From an uncultured Flavobacteriales bacterium (lineage in GTDB: Bacteria > Bacteroidota > Bacteroidia > Flavobacteriales_D > Crocinitomicaceae), in NCBI GenBank assembly GCA_903899795.1, contig CAIUKX010000456.1, positions 1-12,412 of the forward strand: DNA of 12,412 nucleotides, in the 5' to 3' direction. Each line of letters starts with the position of its first letter. Positions within the stretch are counted from its first letter, which is position 1. The position numbers and the translations under genes were made by a program. Below the pieces are notes generated by a model. The model did not search any database, was not told where the DNA came from, and saw nothing but the letters and a program-made list of their open reading frames with translations. Shown piece after piece: positions 7,346-12,412 of the stretch.

Positions 7346-7717
7346 ATGGAAAAAGTCATGGAAGAAGTTGTAAATGATGTGCATACACCAGAGCGTAAAC
7401 TCGAATTTACTTTAGCAATAAGAGATACTTTGGATTTTTTTAGTGGGAAATGGAAACTCCCGATTCTAGGAACTTTGATGGGAGGTAAAAAGCGTTTCAA
7501 AGAAATGGAGCGTATGATACCCAAAATAACACCTCGAATGCTTTCCAAAGAATTGAGAGATTTGGAAATGAATAAAGTGATTAAAAGAGTAGTGCTTGAT
7601 ACCATTCCTGCCACTATTGAGTATGAAATTACACCCTACGGTAAATCACTGGATACTGTGCTGTTTGCAATGTATGAGTGGGGTGTTGAACATCGTAAGA
7701 GAATAATTCAAGGGTAA
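7346..7717 (+). CDS. HxlR-family (DUF24) winged-helix transcriptional regulator
   Basis: Dimeric DNA-binding regulator of 123 residues. The family pattern is clear: GKWKLPILGTL (about 34-44), GGKKRFKEMERMIPKITPRMLSKELRDLE as the helix-turn-helix (46-74), then the wing with VIKRVV and TIEYEITPYGKSL. HxlR proteins often sense electrophiles, quinones or hypochlorite through a conserved N-terminal cysteine just before the GKWKL block. Here that place reads EFTLAIRDTLDF and the whole protein lacks cysteine, so a thiol switch is excluded and a ligand-binding mode must be assumed. The divergent nitroreductase-DoxX pair is the likely target through the dyads at 7299-7332. ATG at 7346 is used; ATG at 7358 is an alternative four codons in. 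Its stop is one base from the end of the convergent gene. Confidence 0.92.
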   Translation: MEKVMEEVVNDVHTPERKLEFTLAIRDTLDFFSGKWKLPILGTLMGGKKRFKEMERMIPKITPRMLSKELRDLEMNKVIKRVVLDTIPATIEYEITPYGKSLDTVLFAMYEWGVEHRKRIIQG

Positions 7718-7736
7718 ATTATCTCAATAAATTTAC
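7714..7736. terminator. Weak stem-loop across two convergent gene ends
   Basis: GTAAATT (7714-7720) pairs with AATTTAC (7730-7736) around a 9-nt loop. The stem contains the stop codons of both convergent genes, which are separated by a single base at 7718. It is short and AT-rich without a T-tract, so its activity as a terminator is doubtful. Confidence 0.25.
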
Positions 7737-9968
7737 ATGTCCGACAACCAGAATTCGTTGGTCATTAGAGTCTCGTGTGAAGTCAATCTTCCACGTGTAG
7801 ACACCATCTTGAACTCTTTTCGTTTTACCATAACTTCCATCCCAACCGATATCGCTGTTGTGAGATTCGAAGACTATTTCCCCCCATCGATCAAAGACTA
7901 ACAGACAATAATTATAAGGATTGAATCCGGAAGTGAATACAGGTTTAAACGTTGGATTAACATTATCTTCGTCATCAGGTGTGAAAGCATTGGGTACATA
8001 GAAAATCAAGTCTTCTTGTAGCTCTATCGTTTTAAAAATGGTATCCGAGCATCCGTTAGCTGAATAGGCAATCAATGTAATAATATAACTACTAGGCTCG
8101 CTAGATAGAAATTCATGTGTAGGATTTACTTCTGTTGAAGTGGAAGGATCATCCCCGAAATTCCATACATAATTGTTGGCATTACTCGAGGTATTAGTAA
8201 AATGTTCTGTTGGATTTAAGGAAGTAATAATTGGTGCCGATACTGTGAAATTGGCAATAGGAGCATTATCTACACAGATGAGGTTAGGAACAGTTAATGA
8301 ATTTGTGCATCCATTGGCGTCAGATACTGTAAGGGTTACATCGTAACAACCTGGTTGGTTGAATGTGGTACTAACAATTGGACCACAGTTATTAATCGTA
8401 GTTCCATTGCTGATGGTCCATACACAGTTCGAGGCATTGACAGTTGAATTAGTAAAATTAACAGTTAATGGAGCACAACCATGTGTAATATTAGGAGCGA
8501 AATTTGGAATTAGTAATGGGTTTACTGCAACGACGACTTGGTCTGAATCCTGACAACCAGCTACTGAAGTTCCTATAACTGTGTATGTTGTTGAACCGAC
8601 TGGTGGTATAAATGGAACTCCATTTACAACATTTTTATCCCAGGAATAACTCGCTGCACCGGTAGCATTTAATGTGATGGACTGATTTTCACAGGGATTT
8701 ACATCATTTCCTGCTGATACATTTGGAATTTGATTAACGTTTACCGTACCGCTTCCAGTACCTATACATCCCGCTAAGTTGTAGGTTACTGTATAAGTTG
8801 TGGTTGTGGTTGGTGAAACAATAATAGAAGAGCTTGTTTGCCCTCCAGGAGCCCAACTATATGTGCCTCCAGCTGCAGAAGGAGTAGCAGTTATCGTTGC
8901 AGAATCATTTTGACAGATTGTATCGCTGGTTACATCTACAGTAAATGTACTGGAAGAAGTTAAAGTCACTGTAGCTGTATCGCTGCAATGAATGTGTGAG
9001 GTAGCGATCACATGGTATGTCCCAGCACATAATCCTGTGGCGGTGTCTGTTGTCTGTCCGATTGGATTAAAGTTTGCATCCAACCATTCGTAGGTATATC
9101 CTCCAATTGAACCGGTAGCCGTCGCTGTCGCTGTTCCACTGCAGGTACAACCGGCATTTACAGAAGTTGCGGTAACATTGATCGGTGTTATGGGTAAACA
9201 TCCGTTATTGAATTGAGCAATGTATGCAGCATTTGCAGCGTTATTAGGTGCTCCGGGAGTTTGATCTCCAGGTGTTGTAGCAGCACTTCCACTTGACCAA
9301 TTCCCTTGAATAGTAGGATCTATACCATTAAATGACCAAACGGTTTGACCGCCTGCAGTATTGAAAAAAATTAAATTATTTAAGTTATCGCTACCGTAAC
9401 AAACCGAAAAAACTTCACATCCTGATAAATTGACAATTCGGGCACAATCACCGACGTTTGCCAGTAAAGTTTTACTCCAATTGCCAGTTGCGGTCCAACC
9501 AGTTGCTGGATATGAACAAGCAACAGCTCCAGGGGTTGTTGTATTTGTTTCGAAAAGTGTACTGTTTAATGGTGCTATAATGGTACAATTACCATCTGTA
9601 ACCGATAAATCATTAGTAGGAATGGCAGGATTTGGATCTGCATCATTGTATATGAGTATGATCGTTCCCAAAGGAATACATGACCATAATGGATCTTGTG
9701 AAAAGCGAACTGCACCAGCAGCAATACCACTACCACCATGATACCCACTGTTGTCATCAAAAATCCAGCCTCGAATATCCAGACATGGTGGTGCCGGACT
9801 TCCACAATCGTAAATCACTGTGTCACTGACAACAACAAACTCAACATACTCCTGATTACCCGCTGGTCCGTTGGAGACTTCGTTGATAATTAGTGTTTGC
9901 GAAAAAGATGGAAAAATATTAACTAGTAACAGTAATAAACCTGAAAATCCTAAACCTATTGCTTTCAT
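7719..9968 (-). CDS. Secreted multidomain protein with T9SS type B (gliding-associated) C-terminal sorting domain
   Basis: Protein of 749 residues, exported by Sec and then by the type IX secretion system to the cell surface or medium. The signal peptide is MKAIGLGFSGLLLLLVNIFPSFS, with cleavage near residue 23. Then follow a lamin-tail-like region starting LIINEVSNGPAGNQEYVEF (about 26-240, Cys-rich), a SprB-like repeat (about 264-335, CSGTATATATGSIGGYTYEW and LCAGTYHVIAT), two Ig/PKD-like modules with STTTYTV-type ends (335-487), two PKD domains (487-655, the second with WNFGD), and the sorting domain from about 655 (VPNAFTPD, FDRWGEIVFES, WDGSYG, DGVYTWKI). ATG at 9968 is chosen because the further in-frame TTG at 10031 would bury the signal peptide behind 21 polar residues. 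The role is probably adhesion or matrix building; no catalytic domain is seen. Confidence 0.9.
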   Translation of the reverse strand: MKAIGLGFSGLLLLLVNIFPSFSQTLIINEVSNGPAGNQEYVEFVVVSDTVIYDCGSPAPPCLDIRGWIFDDNSGYHGGSGIAAGAVRFSQDPLWSCIPLGTIILIYNDADPNPAIPTNDLSVTDGNCTIIAPLNSTLFETNTTTPGAVACSYPATGWTATGNWSKTLLANVGDCARIVNLSGCEVFSVCYGSDNLNNLIFFNTAGGQTVWSFNGIDPTIQGNWSSGSAATTPGDQTPGAPNNAANAAYIAQFNNGCLPITPINVTATSVNAGCTCSGTATATATGSIGGYTYEWLDANFNPIGQTTDTATGLCAGTYHVIATSHIHCSDTATVTLTSSSTFTVDVTSDTICQNDSATITATPSAAGGTYSWAPGGQTSSSIIVSPTTTTTYTVTYNLAGCIGTGSGTVNVNQIPNVSAGNDVNPCENQSITLNATGAASYSWDKNVVNGVPFIPPVGSTTYTVIGTSVAGCQDSDQVVVAVNPLLIPNFAPNITHGCAPLTVNFTNSTVNASNCVWTISNGTTINNCGPIVSTTFNQPGCYDVTLTVSDANGCTNSLTVPNLICVDNAPIANFTVSAPIITSLNPTEHFTNTSSNANNYVWNFGDDPSTSTEVNPTHEFLSSEPSSYIITLIAYSANGCSDTIFKTIELQEDLIFYVPNAFTPDDEDNVNPTFKPVFTSGFNPYNYCLLVFDRWGEIVFESHNSDIGWDGSYGKTKRVQDGVYTWKIDFTRDSNDQRILVVGHVNLLR

Positions 9969-10324
9969 AAAATAACATTTATGAAATCCAACGTCGTTCA
10001 AATGGTTTCGGAATCGTATTGTGCTTGGCAATATTCCTGTAGGATGTCATTTAAACGATGCTATAAAGATACGGAGATTCGTTTGAAAGTAGGTTAAGTT
10101 AATGTAAAAAATATAACTGTTTTATATTAACACAACTAAATATTTAACAAATAGAAGGGGTGTGTAGTGATATTATCTCAATGTTTTTGGGTGATTGAAG
10201 TGAATAAGATGTGTTTTAAAATCTAATAATGTTTGAAATAAATTGTTGATAATTTTTTAGAAATCAGACGGTTGAATTGATGTTTTTTGATGATGAAAGA
10301 GTATTTATTCCCGCGACTTATTTT
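9969..10324. other. Gene-free stretch between two - strand genes
   Basis: These 356 nt are very AT-rich and hold no supported gene. They must contain the 3' end of the repeat-protein transcript and the promoter of the secreted protein gene. A - strand TATCTTTA (10064-10071) is one mismatch from TAnnTTTG and would give a leader of about 90 nt, but no -33 box accompanies it. The only clear secondary structure is the hairpin at 10098-10131. No good terminator directly follows the stop at 10325. Confidence 0.5.
10098..10131. terminator. AT-rich hairpin, possible terminator of the repeat-protein gene
   Basis: Arms GTTAATGTAAA (10098-10108) and TTTATATTAAC (10121-10131) form an 11-bp stem with one G-T wobble and a 12-nt loop. 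There is no GC-rich base and no clean U-tract after it, and it lies about 190 nt past the stop at 10325. It may be a weak terminator, a dyad for a regulator of the next gene, or chance in AT-rich DNA. Confidence 0.25.
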
Positions 10325-12412
10325 TTATTTATTCAATCTCATCTTTTTATCAATAGCCAAACCTTTCGCTCGCAGTGCGTCATAATTGGAGGCAATTCTC
10401 AAAAACCAGAAGATTTTAATTTCTTGATAATATTCATTTGTATTCGGGATTTTTTGTCGGAAGGAATGATAGAAATTAAAAATCATTCCGAAGGATTTAT
10501 TTCCATTTTCTTGTTTTACAGAATGAAAGAATGGAAAGATCCCTTTTTCTACTGTACCATCCACCTTACCAAAGACCAGTAATTGATATAAAAACCGGAA
10601 TTCATAATCTTTGTTAGCATAGGAGTCGAGCGTGACGAACTTCCACAAAATACTATTTGAATTCTTTCCGCTAGTATAGGTTTTGTGTTTGTATAATTCT
10701 CCTAAAATACGATGAGTTGTAACTGTTGAATTTTTCCCATAGTAGTAGAAGGGTTGGATGGAAAAATAACTGTCAGTTGGACTTTTCTTGTACCATACAA
10801 TTGGAGAAATCCGGAAGTAACGGTAGTTTTCGCTTTTTTCGTGAGCTATGATGGGCCAAATTACGTCCGTGTCAGACAATGTATCATTTTTAGAATGCCT
10901 ATATAAGAAATATAGAATGTTGAACTTTGTAGTATGTGTTTTTGAGTTAGAAGAATAATTCACCAGAGGAAATAAACTCAGTTTTGTTTTTTCTTCATTT
11001 TTTATTTTCCAGAAAAGGGGAGAAATCCCAGTCACCTGATAGTTATTTTGTTTAGATTCCAGATGATAGTAGAATGGAAACACCACCTTTTTTTGATAAG
11101 TTTCAGTTGTGTTCGTCCAAAAAAATGGAAAGAAAACTTGTTTGCGACTATTTACAGTTTTATTAGACCAATAAAAAGGAAATAAGATCGACGAAGAAGA
11201 GCAAGTGTCTTTCTTGTGCCAAATAAATGGGGTAATAATACAATGTGTTTTTTTGTGATCAGGAGAATGACCGGTTGAGAGTAATGGAAAAATTGTAAAT
11301 GATTGGTATTCTGGAATTTTTATTTTCCAGACAAATGGGAAAAGTATCTGTTTGGAAATCCCATTTGATTTATTCGACCAATAGATCGGAAAAACATAAT
11401 TCAAATGAAGCGTATCTCCCCAATACAGTCTTTCAGTGGAATGCCACCAAAAAGGAAGTACTCTGATTTTTGTCAAGACAGAATCACGGGAATATTTGAC
11501 TAAGGGTGTAATGGACAAATGTTTTTTGGTATAATCTGGTGAATGCCCTTTTGAAAATAATGGAAAAACAGTCAGCGAAGAATAAGTATTATCCTTTTTA
11601 CTCCATACAATTGGAAACAAGATTTTATTAATCACAGCATCATTTTTATGCGACCAGTAGACTGGAAAGAGAACAAACGAAGAATCGTAATTGGTTTTTT
11701 TGCTCCAAACAATCGGAAAGAGAACTTTTCTGTTTTTTCCTTTTTCCGTGTGTGACCAATAGAATGGAAAGACTGTACTGGAAATTACAGTATCGCTCGG
11801 ATAGTAACGGATTTGTTTGTACCATATCGGAAAGGAGACGGTGTTGTAACCATTACTTTTTTCAAAATGAATGTACAAAGGTGTAATGGCGATGTGTTTT
11901 TTTGTATTACTTCCGTTTTGGCCTTTCGAATAAAATGGAAAGATAGTCAGAGAGGGATAATAGCTGTTTTTGAAACTCCAGACAATAGGAAATACTACAT
12001 TGGCTTGATGGCTGCTATCTTTGAATGACCAATATACAGGAAACAGAATATTGGATGTTTTGGTGTCGTTGCCGTACTTTCTTTCCTTGTGATACCAAAT
12101 TGGATAAAGTCTCGTTTTTTTACTCAAACTATCTTCCCAGTGCCAGTAAAAAGGTGTAACTGCATAGTGATTTGTGGATCGATCTGGTGAATGTCCTGTT
12201 GAGAATAGTGGAAAAAAAGTAAGGGAATGATAGTTGGTTTCTTTTTTATCCCAGATTAAGGGGAAAAGTACGGTCATTTTTGAATCCTTTTCTTCGTGAG
12301 ACCAATAAAATGGGAAAAGAACAGAAGATCGAACAGTATCAAATTGTGATATTAATTCAGAAGAATACCATAAGGGTAGTAATTTGGTCGATTTGTAATA
12401 AGGATTTTTAAC
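10325..12412 (-). CDS. Unrecognised FP-x-x-W repeat protein (5' end outside window)
   Basis: I do not recognise the family. The frame is open from the stop at 10325 to the right edge, giving at least 695 residues; the Met codon at 12277 lies inside the repeats and is not the start. The visible protein is almost wholly built from some thirty units of 16-22 residues, each with a core of hydrophobic, Phe/Thr/Ser, Pro, two hydrophobics and an aromatic (LFPFYW, LFPIVW, ITPLYI and the like) followed by a polar, Lys/Ser/Asn-rich turn. In the N-terminal two thirds the units are ordered into a super-repeat of about 91 residues; towards the C-terminus they decay, ending with FLYQLLVFG, GIFPFF and an amphipathic tail of about 20 residues. 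Short aromatic strands with polar turns suggest an all-beta fold, such as a barrel or solenoid in the envelope (inference). No sorting domain is seen at the C-terminus. The N-terminus, and with it any signal peptide, is not visible. Codon use looks like that of the neighbours. Confidence 0.85.
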   Translation of the reverse strand, partial: VKNPYYKSTKLLPLWYSSELISQFDTVRSSVLFPFYWSHEEKDSKMTVLFPLIWDKKETNYHSLTFFPLFSTGHSPDRSTNHYAVTPFYWHWEDSLSKKTRLYPIWYHKERKYGNDTKTSNILFPVYWSFKDSSHQANVVFPIVWSFKNSYYPSLTIFPFYSKGQNGSNTKKHIAITPLYIHFEKSNGYNTVSFPIWYKQIRYYPSDTVISSTVFPFYWSHTEKGKNRKVLFPIVWSKKTNYDSSFVLFPVYWSHKNDAVINKILFPIVWSKKDNTYSSLTVFPLFSKGHSPDYTKKHLSITPLVKYSRDSVLTKIRVLPFWWHSTERLYWGDTLHLNYVFPIYWSNKSNGISKQILFPFVWKIKIPEYQSFTIFPLLSTGHSPDHKKTHCIITPFIWHKKDTCSSSSILFPFYWSNKTVNSRKQVFFPFFWTNTTETYQKKVVFPFYYHLESKQNNYQVTGISPLFWKIKNEEKTKLSLFPLVNYSSNSKTHTTKFNILYFLYRHSKNDTLSDTDVIWPIIAHEKSENYRYFRISPIVWYKKSPTDSYFSIQPFYYYGKNSTVTTHRILGELYKHKTYTSGKNSNSILWKFVTLDSYANKDYEFRFLYQLLVFGKVDGTVEKGIFPFFHSVKQENGNKSFGMIFNFYHSFRQKIPNTNEYYQEIKIFWFLRIASNYDALRAKGLAIDKKMRLNK
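11186..12319 (-). repeat. Four copies of a ~91-residue protein super-repeat
   Basis: Within the FP-x-x-W protein, five unit types recur in order: [V/L]FPxYWS; LFPIVWSKK followed by SLT; FPLFSxGHSPD; a KHxxITP unit; and a [W/F]WYH-type unit. Copy 1 is 12319-12047 (91 residues), copy 2 is 12046-11774 (91), copy 3 is 11773-11396 (126, with its first two units doubled), and copy 4 is 11395-11186 (70, lacking the last unit). The GHSPD marks lie at 12182-12196, 11909-11923 (as GQNGS), 11534-11548 and 11258-11272. Copies are diverged at DNA level, so this is an old duplication. Confidence 0.8.

Noticed and set aside
7282..7614. Minus-strand reading frame opposite the HxlR-type gene
   Set aside because: Its sequence is the antisense of the conserved winged-helix domain; there is no motif and no promoter logic.
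9430..9741. Plus-strand reading frame of 103 codons inside the secreted-protein gene
   Set aside because: It is antisense to a well-supported gene with clear domains and shows no family resemblance.
10029..10031. TTG start for the secreted protein
   Set aside because: It would place 21 polar residues before a perfect signal peptide; ATG at 9968 is the natural start.
10277..10582. Plus-strand reading frame of 101 codons
   Set aside because: Most of it lies antisense to the 3' end of the repeat protein, and its composition (Phe/Ile rich, no motif) is what the reverse of that gene would give.
12275..12277. ATG as start of the repeat protein
   Set aside because: The same frame stays open for 45 codons to the window edge and encodes a further repeat unit (LFPFYWSHEEKD), so this Met is internal.
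11186..12319. CRISPR array or DNA tandem repeat
   Set aside because: The repeats exist at protein level with diverged codons; there are no identical DNA direct repeats with unique spacers.

Overview
The window reads as chromosome from a member of Bacteroidota, probably Flavobacteriales. Four things point there: a secreted protein with a gliding-associated (type IX secretion, type B) C-terminal sorting domain, SprB-like and PKD repeats; AT-rich DNA with no clear Shine-Dalgarno sequences; a TAnnTTTG-type promoter element; and a UvrA of Bacteroidota type. A family-level assignment is not possible from this sequence alone.

Left part, + strand, 1-5298: four tightly packed genes look like one transcript. 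They are the 3' part of a dTDP-4-dehydrorhamnose 3,5-epimerase (rfbC/rmlC), a WecA/MraY-type polyprenyl-phosphate sugar-1-phosphate transferase, a lytic transglycosylase lipoprotein, and uvrA. The first two belong to surface-polysaccharide synthesis, the third to peptidoglycan turnover and the fourth to DNA repair. After a 108-nt gap that holds a TTTGTG/TTTGCG-rich element comes a DUF71/Dph6-like PP-loop ATPase (5407-6141). A hairpin terminator at 6147-6180 closes it against the convergent genes.

Middle part, 6207-7717: a small redox-type module. A DoxX-like membrane protein and a nitroreductase lie on the - strand, and a HxlR-family regulator diverges from them. The intergenic region carries two adjacent 16-bp dyads that look like the regulator's operator. 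None of the three proteins contains a cysteine.

Right part, - strand, 7719-12412: a 749-aa multidomain secreted protein (lamin-tail-like, SprB repeat, Ig/PKD-like domains, type B sorting domain) and, upstream of it, the 3' portion of a very unusual repeat protein of at least 695 residues. The repeat protein is built from about thirty short units with a hydrophobic-Phe/Thr-Pro-hydrophobic-hydrophobic-aromatic core. Those units are ordered into a higher-order repeat of about 91 residues marked by a GHSPD motif. I do not recognise its family. It is the best candidate here for something undescribed.

The gene-free stretch 9969-10324 holds only an AT-rich hairpin and a weak promoter candidate. No tRNA, rRNA, CRISPR array or insertion sequence was seen.
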